A DNA stretch of 5,767 nucleotides from Thermoplasmata archaeon (GCA_021811635.1 JAJZNS010000014.1:1-5767); one strand, 5' to 3'; positions 1-5,650 are shown, counted from the first letter of the stretch. Program-made: numbers and translations. The notes: generated from the sequence alone by a model not told the origin.

Positions 1-144
1 GCTTCAGGATCCGTACAGGACTATCTTGGTATACTAATCCCATTTGAACTGGCCTCGGCAATAAGCTTTTTTAACGTTTTCGTTTACTACCGTTTCTTCT
101 GGAAAATGCCGGCCGCTGGTTCATCGCAGGATACCTCAACCTGA
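1..144 (+). CDS. C-terminal fragment of an unidentified membrane protein
   Basis: Frame 1 is open from the window edge for 47 codons and ends in TGA at 142-144. The fragment is strongly hydrophobic and aromatic: residues about 9-34 (GILIPFELASAISFF followed by NVFVYYRFFW) look like one transmembrane helix or a re-entrant pair. A short polar tail rich in S, T, D and Q follows, which would probably lie on one face of the membrane. The gene starts outside the window, so its length and family cannot be judged, and I do not recognise it; a transporter or another polytopic membrane protein is the likely class. An ATG directly after the stop opens only a 15-codon frame, which I do not call. The gene runs in the same direction as the next membrane protein but is 162 bp away from it, and that one has its own promoter-like box. 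Confidence 0.5.
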   Translation, partial: ASGSVQDYLGILIPFELASAISFFNVFVYYRFFWKMPAAGSSQDTST

Positions 145-278
145 ATGCACCTATATTTAGCCTTATTGACCGGTTTACCGGCTATCCCTTGAAGATTGAT
201 AAAATAAGTTAAAGCGAGTGGGTACATTTTGCAAAAGGTCAAAAATTAGAGGCATTTCTGAATCGAACCGAAGACAGA

Positions 279-286
279 TTAATATC
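279..286 (+). promoter_or_regulatory. TATA-like box for the acidic-tail membrane protein
   Basis: TTAATATC is preceded by a purine-rich stretch (AAGACAGA) that could be a BRE. Its centre is about 25 bp before the GTG at 307, so transcription could begin at or next to the start codon and give a leaderless mRNA. This fits the lack of a Shine-Dalgarno site there. The rest of 145-306 holds only a weak CCGGT-TT-ACCGG hairpin (170-181), a second AT-rich box at 152-159, and no gene I can support. Confidence 0.35.
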
Positions 287-306
287 AGGATAATAATTGC
301 TGGCGC

Positions 307-711
307 GTGGAGGAAGGATCAAATTTTCCGAAACTTGCTTACGTTTTTTGTGCTGTGAGTGCATTCCCAGTCATTCTTGGGGGCTTGTTGTTACTTATCA
401 ACCTCTATGAAGTCCTGCCTTTCTTCCCTCTTGGATCACTGTCAGGAATTCTTGGGCTTGTTTGGGGAACGCTTATTCTTACCTTCAGCTACAGATTGAA
501 AATTCACCCGGAAAACCACATGATCTACGGCATACTGATATCGATACTTTCAATCGCAAGCATCTATGGGGGATACTGGGGATTTGGTGTTGGCCTAATC
601 CTTGGTCTCATGGGGGGTATTCTGGCGATCTTATGGTCGCCTGAGGAACCAGAAGAGAGTGATTCTGAAGAGGCTGAGGCAGAAGAAAACGTGGAGCCTG
701 AATCGGACTAA
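307..711 (+). CDS. Four-helix membrane protein with acidic C-terminal tail
   Basis: This 134-residue protein has no recognised enzymatic motif. Four hydrophobic segments are visible at about 10-32, 43-63, 71-90 and 91-110. The last pair is very rich in Gly (YGGYWGFGVGLILGLMGG), typical of tightly packed small membrane proteins. The basic loop between helices 2 and 3 (YRLKIHPENH) suggests a cytoplasmic side, which puts both termini in the cytoplasm. Residues 111-134 form a tail in which 13 of 24 residues are Glu or Asp. The overall look recalls the short Gly-rich multi-helix proteins of unknown function common in Thermoplasmata, but I cannot name a family. The start is GTG at 307; there is no good ribosome site, and a TATA-like box about 25 bp upstream suggests leaderless translation. 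Shorter starts would cut into helix 1. The gene appears to be a single transcription unit ending at a T-rich terminator just downstream. Confidence 0.75.
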   Translation: MEEGSNFPKLAYVFCAVSAFPVILGGLLLLINLYEVLPFFPLGSLSGILGLVWGTLILTFSYRLKIHPENHMIYGILISILSIASIYGGYWGFGVGLILGLMGGILAILWSPEEPEESDSEEAEAEENVEPESD

Positions 712-721
712 TTTCAAGCTG

Positions 722-737
722 GGAAAGCAGTTTTTCC
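722..737 (+). terminator. T-rich terminator after the acidic-tail protein
   Basis: Ten bases after the TAA stop, GGAAA (722-726) can pair with TTTCC (733-737) across a six-base loop, and the segment contains a run of five T (731-735). A T-run close to the stop codon is the usual archaeal termination signal; the hairpin may be incidental. A second T5 run lies at 868-872. Confidence 0.4.
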
Positions 738-1006
738 TGTCTGGTTAAAGTAAAGGTAAGGGCTGGCTGAATCAACCGAATTCGCATACATTCATAGGTG
801 TACGTCATGGGGGATTGAGAAGATCGCCCTGAAATCCACAGTGCTAATATCAGTGTACGCTGACCTGTTTTTAGACGAAACTGCTGATTACAGGTGCAAC
901 TTTATGTTTCAGAGTCAGCAAACCGTTCTGCACGCTAACTGGCCGGTGCTATCGATAATGCAACCAAGCCGTTTATAACTCCAGAAGGCAATGTATGAGT
1001 AGTTTT
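738..1006. other. Gap between convergent genes, no gene supported
   Basis: This stretch separates the 3' ends of the acidic-tail protein (+) and the thiolase (-). One plus-strand frame stays open from about 757 to a TAA at 976-978, but it has no ATG start near its beginning, no ribosome site and no recognisable domain; its composition looks arbitrary. A T5 run at 868-872 could act as a back-up terminator for the plus strand. No tRNA-like fold or long repeat is visible. It may be decayed coding sequence, but nothing here proves it. Confidence 0.4.
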
Positions 1007-2188
1007 TCAGGTCAATTCAACTATTGCGGCATTTGCCATACCGCCGCCTTCGCAGATTGCAATGAGACCACGCTTTTTTCCTGCAGATTTCAAGTTGTTG
1101 ATCATTGTCGCAAGTATCCTTGTGCCTGTAGCCCCGAGTGGATGGCCGATGGCAATCGCGCCACCGTGCGGGTTCACCTTCTGCTCGTTGACTTCAAATT
1201 CCCTCTGCCAGGCAAGGGGAACAGGCGCAAAAGCCTCATTGACTTCGAAAATATCAATATCCTCCAGCCCTATCCCTGCCCTATCAAGTGCGCCCTTTGT
1301 TGCAGGGATTGGGCCTGTAAGCATAGTTACCGGATCTACTCCAGTAACTGAAAAGGAAACAAATCTGGCTACAGCCTTCAGGTTGTTTCGATCAAGGCCT
1401 TCTTCGGAAGCAATTACCGCTGCGCTTGCCCCATCACTTATCTGACTCGAGTTCCCGGCAGTAATCAGTTTGAGGCCTTGGAATGCGGGGGGAAGATCCT
1501 TCATCCTCTGCAGATCGGCATTTGCCCTCGGGCCTTCGTCGTTTTCAATTATGGTTTCATCGGATGACCCGTCCGTCTGCGATCTGACTCTTACAGGGAC
1601 AATCTCCTGCCTGAAATGATCTCTCGATCCGGCAGCAAGTCGGTGGCTCCTGTAGCTGAATTCGTCCATCTCATCGCGTGTTATTGAATACTTGTTTGCT
1701 ATGGATTCTGCCCCCACTGCCTGGCTGAACCAGTTTCCACCAAGCGAGTATCTTCTTTCCAGATCACTGGTAATGGGGTTTCGATCGGATGAAATGTTTG
1801 TACCTATCCCTTCCCTGCTCATTGATTCTATTCCCCCGGCAATAACCAGGTCGTAAAATCCCGACTGCACACCTTGCGCCGCGAATTGCACAGCCTGGAG
1901 ACTGGATCCGCACTGCCTGTCAACCGTTGTTCCGGGGACAGCCTCGGGAAAGCCGGCAGAAAGTATTGAATTTCGGGCTATATTCGCTCCCTGTTCGCCC
2001 ACCTGCGTAACACATCCTGCTATCACGTCCTGAATCGCAGCAGGATCTATTCTGCTCCTCTTGACCGATTCTTTCAGCAGTCCCGCAAAAAGATCAACGG
2101 GATGCACAGCACTCAGTGATCCGTTCCTTTTCCCGATGGGGGTTCTGACAGCGTCCACGATGTAGGCTTCTATTGCGTGAGTCTTCAC
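1007..2188 (-). CDS. Thiolase (acetyl-CoA C-acyltransferase)
   Basis: This is a thiolase, which transfers acyl groups to and from CoA: either cleavage of 3-ketoacyl-CoA in beta-oxidation or condensation of two acetyl-CoA. From the GTG at 2188 it is 393 residues. The nucleophilic Cys93 lies in DRQCGSSLQAV, Asn317 in EVNEAF, His341 in NPHGG, His349 in IGHPLGATGTR and Cys379 in CEGGGMANA. As I recall, the Zoogloea thiolase has 392 residues with Cys89, Asn316, His348 and Cys378, so the fold is full length and all catalytic residues are present. The N-terminus (EAYIVDAVRTPIGK) matches the family. A longer reading from a TTG at 2233 adds 15 residues and has GAGG five bases before it, so the start is not settled; I prefer GTG on family length. 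The HPLGATG motif and self-contained Cys/His set point to the FadA/PhaA-type clade, not the SCP-x-like archaeal mevalonate thiolases. No beta-oxidation partner is adjacent, so the substrate is unknown. Confidence 0.93.
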   Translation of the reverse strand: MKTHAIEAYIVDAVRTPIGKRNGSLSAVHPVDLFAGLLKESVKRSRIDPAAIQDVIAGCVTQVGEQGANIARNSILSAGFPEAVPGTTVDRQCGSSLQAVQFAAQGVQSGFYDLVIAGGIESMSREGIGTNISSDRNPITSDLERRYSLGGNWFSQAVGAESIANKYSITRDEMDEFSYRSHRLAAGSRDHFRQEIVPVRVRSQTDGSSDETIIENDEGPRANADLQRMKDLPPAFQGLKLITAGNSSQISDGASAAVIASEEGLDRNNLKAVARFVSFSVTGVDPVTMLTGPIPATKGALDRAGIGLEDIDIFEVNEAFAPVPLAWQREFEVNEQKVNPHGGAIAIGHPLGATGTRILATMINNLKSAGKKRGLIAICEGGGMANAAIVELT

Positions 2189-2190
2189 GC
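2175..2190 (-). repeat. Hairpin covering the thiolase GTG start
   Basis: GCGTGA and TCACGC form a perfect 6-bp stem with a four-base loop. In the minus-strand mRNA the GUG start codon (2188-2186) lies inside the 5' arm, so folding would hide it. If the TTG start were used instead, the hairpin would fall within codons 15-20. Read as DNA, it could be a small operator. Confidence 0.45.
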
Positions 2191-2213
2191 GATCATAAGC
2201 GATTGGTACATTA

Positions 2214-2228
2214 TCACCTTTCAGGTGA
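2214..2228 (-). repeat. Hairpin covering a Shine-Dalgarno-like site upstream of thiolase
   Basis: TCACCT-TTC-AGGTGA is a perfect 6-bp inverted repeat. In the thiolase mRNA, the first arm UCACCU matches the anti-Shine-Dalgarno sequence and the second arm AGGUGA is the only strong ribosome site in this leader. A GAA loop separates them, so the RNA would mask its own ribosome site. A nine-codon reading frame starts just after it at 2211. Confidence 0.45.
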
Positions 2229-2245
2229 GCCAAATGATCCTCATT

Positions 2246-2266
2246 GGCGGCACATGATTTGCTGCC
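2246..2266 (-). repeat. Inverted repeat at the predicted 5' end of the thiolase mRNA
   Basis: GGCGGCA (2246-2252) and TGCTGCC (2260-2266) flank a seven-base spacer. They pair over seven positions with one mismatch in the minus-strand RNA (A:C) and a G:U at that place in the plus-strand RNA. The repeat starts where transcription from the TATA-like box at 2290-2297 would be expected to begin, so it could be a 5'-terminal RNA hairpin or an operator over the start site. Confidence 0.3.
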
Positions 2267-2289
2267 TTTCGCATGGCTGGTTAGTGAAG

Positions 2290-2297
2290 AAATATTG
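2290..2297. promoter_or_regulatory. AT-rich box in the divergent promoter region
   Basis: AAATATTG (CAATATTT on the minus strand) is the best TATA-like element between the thiolase and the divergent regulator gene. On the minus strand it predicts transcription from about 2267, giving the thiolase a leader of about 79 bases. On the plus strand it would give a start near 2319 and a leader of about 50 bases that includes the ribosome site at 2357-2364. TTATTCAT at 2327-2334 is a weaker plus-strand alternative. Confidence 0.3.
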
Positions 2298-2356
2298 ACG
2301 CTGTGGTGGTAATACCGTTACGCTCTTATTCATACAGCACATAGATGCCTTAAACT

Positions 2357-2364
2357 GAGGTGAT
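2357..2364 (+). promoter_or_regulatory. Strong ribosome binding site, GAGGTGAT
   Basis: GAGGTGAT is a near-perfect complement of the archaeal 16S rRNA 3' end and lies five bases before the ATG at 2370. It fixes the start of the winged-helix gene. It contrasts with the adjoining genes, most of which have weak or no ribosome sites. Confidence 0.75.
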
Positions 2365-2369
2365 GGCAA

Positions 2370-2936
2370 ATGGAAAACCGGTCTACCAAACCAAAGAAGG
2401 ATGCCAAGCCAGGGCATTCAGATAGCCCAGGAACTTCGCTGGTCTTCTATTCCGTTGCCTTCATACTGATTGTTTCCATCGTTGTTGTTTCCACCGGAAT
2501 CCTTGTACTGCTGTCGTATGCGGGTTTCGGATTTTCCTTCCTGATATTGTACCTCTATGTATTTTCCGTCGCAGGAAGCGCCATTGCGCTTGCCCTCTCC
2601 CTGAGAGGCCTGATACGATCCTACCAGTCCATTTTGAATTCGGCTTCCAGTCCTGGAAAAACTATTATTCTAGGGGCAACGGCGGTGGATTACAACCTGA
2701 AGGAACAGGTTCAGACCGATCCTGAAAGCTATTACTCCCCTGCAGAACGTGAAATAATTGATCTCATAAGGGATCATGGAGGGAGTATTCTGCAGAGCAG
2801 CCTTGTTTCAGCCTCTACACTTTCCAGTGCCACTGTTTCAAGGACAATAACCGCACTTGAAAACAAGGGAGTTCTGTTAAGGATCAGGAAGGGTGTCACC
2901 AATGAATTGCACCTTGTTGAAAGCAATTTCAGATAG
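2370..2936 (+). CDS. Membrane-tethered winged-helix transcriptional regulator
   Basis: This 188-residue protein has a basic N-terminal tail (STKPKKDAKPGH), two transmembrane helices at about 24-49 and 55-78 joined by a very short outer loop, a linker (about 79-120), and a winged helix-turn-helix domain at about 122-186. The domain shows a MarR-like layout: SPAEREIIDLIRDHGG, then a recognition-helix region with TLSSATVSRTITALENKG, then a wing (RIRKGVTNEL). It resembles the archaeal MarR-like C-terminal domains such as DUF7343. The positive charge on both flanks of the helices places both the tail and the DNA-binding domain in the cytoplasm. It therefore probably binds DNA from the membrane and may respond to membrane or envelope state; the signal and targets are not visible. 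The start is secured by GAGGTGAT. It is divergent from the thiolase and 33 bp upstream of the SHOCT gene, its probable operon partner. Confidence 0.82.
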   Translation: MENRSTKPKKDAKPGHSDSPGTSLVFYSVAFILIVSIVVVSTGILVLLSYAGFGFSFLILYLYVFSVAGSAIALALSLRGLIRSYQSILNSASSPGKTIILGATAVDYNLKEQVQTDPESYYSPAEREIIDLIRDHGGSILQSSLVSASTLSSATVSRTITALENKGVLLRIRKGVTNELHLVESNFR

Positions 2937-2969
2937 ACCTTAAGAACTCTTCCAGCCTTTTGAATAAAC

Positions 2970-3329
2970 ATGAGACACTTTGACAGACTCATATGGATAC
3001 TGCTTGCCATGGTGATTGTTGTTATCGGGATAGCGGTCGCGATGTCCGTATTTTATGGTGGACACTATGCCAGCGGGAACTATACCTACCCTTATGGAAT
3101 GATGGCTGGTTTCTCTGGTGCCTGGATATTCTTTCCGGTAGCGATGGTGATAGGTTTCGTGTTTGTAGTGCTGATAATATATTTCCTGGTGAGCACAGCA
3201 ATGGAGACCAGTCACTCACACTTTGACTGGAACGCAGGCACACCGGAAAAGATTGCAAAGGAACGCTACGCAAAGGGAGAAATCACCGAGGAGGAATATA
3301 CAAGGATTATCAACAACCTCAGGAAGTAA
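2970..3329 (+). CDS. Two-helix membrane protein with C-terminal SHOCT domain
   Basis: This 119-residue protein has transmembrane helices at about 7-28 and 52-75. The outer loop between them is rich in Gly and Tyr (GGHYASGNYTYPYGMMAGF), and a cytoplasmic linker leads to a SHOCT motif at about 92-119 (PEKIAKERYAKGEITEEEY then TRIINNLRK). SHOCT is a short C-terminal module found on many membrane and phage proteins; a role in oligomerisation or complex assembly has been proposed, but no enzymatic role is expected. The ATG at 2970 has no ribosome site. CTTAAGAA at about 2939-2946 lies about 27 bp upstream and could be a TATA box for a leaderless transcript, or the gene may be read through from the regulator 33 bp before it. 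Its closeness to a membrane-bound regulator suggests the two proteins may act together, which is inference only. Confidence 0.78.
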   Translation: MRHFDRLIWILLAMVIVVIGIAVAMSVFYGGHYASGNYTYPYGMMAGFSGAWIFFPVAMVIGFVFVVLIIYFLVSTAMETSHSHFDWNAGTPEKIAKERYAKGEITEEEYTRIINNLRK

Positions 3330-3385
3330 CAACTTCTGATCTAACGCAAAACCAAGAGAGAGGTACGGCCCTTCAGCCCACCTCA

Positions 3386-3409
3386 TCATTCTTTATTCTG
3401 TTTTAATTT
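3386..3409 (+). terminator. T-rich terminator for the regulator/SHOCT unit
   Basis: Sixteen of 24 plus-strand bases are T, in three clusters, starting 57 bp after the SHOCT stop. This is the usual form of an archaeal intrinsic terminator. It overlaps the last codons of the convergent pyruvate oxidase gene. No comparable T-rich tract for the opposite direction is obvious; the minus strand has only a T4 run near 3346-3349. Confidence 0.4.
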
Positions 3410-5069
3410 CAGGCGTGTAACCCATGTGTTCTCTCAGGCCTGCAACCAGGTAGCCCTTTGCCTGTTCCATGGTAACATGCGGCGGCATTGGCCTGAAACC
3501 TGGATCGGTTATTGCTTCCAGAAGGAATGGACCATCGCTGTCCAGCGTCTTTCTTATTGCATTCCTGAGATTCGCGCCCCTTTCAATGCGCATTGATTCT
3601 ATTCCGTACGCTGAAGCCAGAACCGAGAAATCCGGATTTACAAGATCCACTCCCCACTCAGGGTATCCAAGGACTTCCTGTTCGAATTTTATCATCCCTA
3701 GCTTTCCGTTGTTGAACAGCAGCATCTTGACAGGTATTCCATATTTCCTGATTGTTGACAGTTCCGCTGACGTCATTGAGAACCCGCCGTCGCCTATCAC
3801 TGAGACAACCTGTCTCCCCGTGGACAGTGAAACGCCCAGAGCGCCTGGAAGTGCACATCCCATTGACGCAAGCCCGCCTGAGAAGAGGAACCTCTGGCCG
3901 GATGACGCGCGAAAATGCCTGGCTATCCAGGCGGTGGAGTTGCCAGTATCGGTAACTATCACGGCATCCTTTGCAGTTTCCTCTGAAAGGACCCTGGCCA
4001 ACTCTGCAGGGTTTATCCTGGTGGTTTTCTTGGTTTCCCAGCCCGATATCCTCGCCTCCCAGTCCCTCCTGCCTCCCTCAAGTTCAGCATAGTATTTTTT
4101 CTCCTTTTCCATGACCATATTCATTATCCGTGTCATGAAAGTGCGGGCATCTGAATGCACCGGAACATCAGCATGAATTTCCTTGCTTAAATTACCGGAA
4201 TCGATGTCGACCTGAATGATCCTCTTCCCCTTCGGTATGAATTTCGTGTAGGGGAAGGTGGTGCCAATCTCAATTATCAGGTCTGAACCTTCAAGCGCGT
4301 CAACTGACGGTCTGGTTCCCAGAAGACCCAGGCCGCCCATTACTTTAGGGTCATCGTCTGAAAGGATCCCCTTGCCAAGCAATGCATAGATTACGGGAGC
4401 TCCTATCTTCAGAGAAAGATCGGAAAGCAGTGCGGCATCATTGCGGCATCCTGATCCGACCAGCAAAACCGGCTTTCTGCTGGCTTCTATTGACCTTGCA
4501 GCCTGATCCAGATCTGGCGAATAGCTGAATCCGGGGGATCTAACTGCCTCAATCTCAGGTACCTCAACCCTTTCCATCAGCACATCAACCGGTACGCTGA
4601 GGTGGGAAACACCGCCAAGCCTTACAGATTCGCTCACTGCCCTGGAAACAAGATACGATGCGGATTCTGCATCCATCATGAACCGGTTGAACACGCTGAC
4701 GTCATCAAATAATTTTGGCATGTTCACTTCCTGGTGGTAATCTCGCCCGACGAGATCCCTTCTTACCTGGCCGGTTATTGCGATCACCGGCGCCTTGTCG
4801 AATTTCGCATCGTATAGCCCGTTAAGAAGGTGGATAGAACCAGGCCCGGAAGTACCGAAACAGGCAGATGGCCTCCCGTTGAATTTGGCATCAAAAGATG
4901 CGGCGAATGCTCCGCCTTCCTCATGCCTCACCTGTACATATGTCAGCTTTCCCTTTCTCCTGATAGCCTCAACCAGCGGATCTATGGAGTCCCCGGGAAC
5001 CCCATATATCCTTTCCACCCCACCTGCTGCCAGATAGTCAACTATTGCCTCAGCAACTGTTTCAAACAT
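3393..5069 (-). CDS. Pyruvate oxidase / PoxB-type ThDP- and FAD-dependent enzyme
   Basis: This 558-residue enzyme belongs to the ThDP family of pyruvate oxidases and acetolactate synthases. Three domains are expected: PYR (about 1-170), a central FAD/nucleotide-binding domain (about 190-330) and PP (about 355-530). The catalytic Glu50 in RHEEGGAFAA has the same number as Glu50 of E. coli PoxB. The ThDP-Mg motif runs from GDGGF (426-430) to NNGKLG (453-458). The C-terminal PPHVTMEQAKGYLV strongly resembles PoxB (PPQIKLEQAKGF), which favours a pyruvate oxidase or pyruvate:quinone oxidoreductase over acetolactate synthase. Such enzymes decarboxylate pyruvate to acetate or acetyl phosphate with FAD. 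The chain ends about 20 residues after that motif and lacks the extended lipid-binding tail of PoxB, so it may be soluble or use another acceptor. The ATG at 5069 has only a weak GTGA ribosome-like site; a TATA-like box with an inverted repeat lies about 45-60 bp upstream. It is downstream of DUF488 on the same strand, across 157 bp. Confidence 0.88.
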   Translation of the reverse strand: MFETVAEAIVDYLAAGGVERIYGVPGDSIDPLVEAIRRKGKLTYVQVRHEEGGAFAASFDAKFNGRPSACFGTSGPGSIHLLNGLYDAKFDKAPVIAITGQVRRDLVGRDYHQEVNMPKLFDDVSVFNRFMMDAESASYLVSRAVSESVRLGGVSHLSVPVDVLMERVEVPEIEAVRSPGFSYSPDLDQAARSIEASRKPVLLVGSGCRNDAALLSDLSLKIGAPVIYALLGKGILSDDDPKVMGGLGLLGTRPSVDALEGSDLIIEIGTTFPYTKFIPKGKRIIQVDIDSGNLSKEIHADVPVHSDARTFMTRIMNMVMEKEKKYYAELEGGRRDWEARISGWETKKTTRINPAELARVLSEETAKDAVIVTDTGNSTAWIARHFRASSGQRFLFSGGLASMGCALPGALGVSLSTGRQVVSVIGDGGFSMTSAELSTIRKYGIPVKMLLFNNGKLGMIKFEQEVLGYPEWGVDLVNPDFSVLASAYGIESMRIERGANLRNAIRKTLDSDGPFLLEAITDPGFRPMPPHVTMEQAKGYLVAGLREHMGYTPEIKTE

Positions 5070-5113
5070 TTTCTGTCACTAAACCTCAATTGAACCGCCA
5101 GGTACTTTTCTTG

Positions 5114-5131
5114 TCCCTATGTTTTTAGGGA
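5114..5131 (-). promoter_or_regulatory. TATA-like box flanked by an inverted repeat, upstream of the pyruvate oxidase gene
   Basis: On the minus strand, CTAAAAACATAG is the best TATA-like box before the pyruvate oxidase gene and would start transcription near 5096, about 27 bases before the ATG. It is exactly enclosed by TCCCTA-N6-TAGGGA, a perfect 6-bp inverted repeat. A regulator bound here would block TBP, so this looks like an operator. Its regulator is unknown. Confidence 0.4.
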
Positions 5132-5132
5132 T

Positions 5133-5156
5133 AGCATGTTTTCAGAATTCCATGCT
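5133..5156. repeat. Inverted repeat AGCATG-N12-CATGCT
   Basis: Perfect 6-bp arms are separated by 12 bases containing a GAATTC palindrome. It lies one base beyond the repeat that flanks the TATA-like box, on the upstream side where archaeal activators commonly bind. With arms this short, chance cannot be excluded. Confidence 0.3.
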
Positions 5157-5176
5157 CCGCAAAAGGTCAATCATAG

Positions 5177-5218
5177 CTGCATCTTGCAGTCCCATGCATT
5201 GCAATCAGTGAAGCAATG
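5177..5218 (-). terminator. Two short hairpins after DUF488, possible terminator region
   Basis: On the minus strand, downstream of the DUF488 stop, GCAATG and CATTGC arms (5213-5218 and 5197-5202) flank a ten-base spacer. CTGCA-TCT-TGCAG (5177-5189) forms a tight hairpin next, and a CCTTTT run follows at about 5161-5166. Either could help end the DUF488 transcript, but the T-run is short. Confidence 0.25.
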
Positions 5219-5226
5219 ATCTCAAA

Positions 5227-5574
5227 TCAGGCAATTTTAGATTCCACGAATTCCTTCAGGGCTACGGCATTATTGTATCTCTGTTCCTTTGCCGAAAAAA
5301 CGAAGATTACGTCCTGTTGTTTGCAGGCATCCAGAAGCTCCTGAACAGAGGCGTTTGATTTCAGTTCGGAAAAATAGCGGTTTTTGAATTCTGGCCACTT
5401 TTCGGGATCGTGCGAAAACCACGTCCTCAACTCATCTGAAGGTGCGATGCGCCTAAGCCAAAGGTCAATCTTCAAGGAATCCTTCGTGACTCCCCTGGGC
5501 CACAGCCTGTCGACAAGAATTCTCTTCCCCATCTTTCTGTCTCCCTTTGCGTAGGCCCATTCAAGAGATATCAT
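5227..5574 (-). CDS. DUF488 family protein (YeaO-like)
   Basis: This 115-residue cytoplasmic protein belongs to the DUF488 family, which includes E. coli YeaO; the family has no established biochemical function. Family hallmarks are present in order: GKRILVDRLWPRGVTK (residues 16-31), LDLWL-like IDLWLRRIAPSDELRTWF (36-53), HDPEKWPEFKNRYF (55-68), and the C-terminal FSAKEQRYNNAVALKEF (93-109), equivalent to the usual AR/KDEEHNNAVVL segment. The length matches the family. The N-terminal strand before GDRKMGKR is short but plausible. The ATG at 5574 is well placed behind GGGGTGA. No neighbour suggests a pathway. Its upstream region abuts the right end of an IS200/IS605 element 67 bp before the start codon, so its original promoter may have been altered, or transcription from tnpB may run into it. 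Confidence 0.9.
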   Translation of the reverse strand: MISLEWAYAKGDRKMGKRILVDRLWPRGVTKDSLKIDLWLRRIAPSDELRTWFSHDPEKWPEFKNRYFSELKSNASVQELLDACKQQDVIFVFSAKEQRYNNAVALKEFVESKIA

Positions 5575-5579
5575 TTAGG

Positions 5580-5586
5580 TCACCCC
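5580..5586 (-). promoter_or_regulatory. Ribosome binding site for DUF488
   Basis: On the minus strand, GGGGTGA lies five bases before the ATG at 5574 and matches the archaeal anti-Shine-Dalgarno sequence. It supports this start. The AT-rich CAAATTTTG at 5601-5609 is a possible TATA box, but it would start transcription almost on top of this site, so a more upstream promoter is more likely. Confidence 0.55.
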
Positions 5587-5650
5587 TGCACACCAGCAAA
5601 CAAATTTTGAAGCTACAGGACAAGCAATTCGATTCTCTTCGTGACATCCT

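Noticed and set aside
170..181. Small hairpin CCGGT-TT-ACCGG as a terminator for the first partial gene
   Set aside because: Short stem, almost no loop and no following T-run.
145..192. ATG directly after the stop of the first partial gene, opening a 15-codon frame
   Set aside because: Too short, with no ribosome site of its own. The contact with the stop codon may be coincidence.
231..242. Twelve-base direct repeat GCAAAAGGTCAA, also at 5159-5170
   Set aside because: About one such match is expected by chance in a window of this length, and the two contexts have nothing else in common.
851..872. Palindrome CAGTGTACGCTG followed by a T5 run as a hairpin terminator
   Set aside because: The palindrome has no room for a loop and includes a G:T. 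Only the T-run itself could have a role, as a back-up signal.
757..978. Open plus-strand frame of about 73 codons in the gap before the thiolase
   Set aside because: It has no plausible start near its beginning, no ribosome site, no recognisable motif and arbitrary-looking composition. It could be chance or a decayed remnant.
1062..1445. Long plus-strand open frames inside the thiolase gene, and others inside the pyruvate oxidase gene (for example 3469-4092)
   Set aside because: They are antisense to genes with full family motifs, and their products look like composition artefacts.
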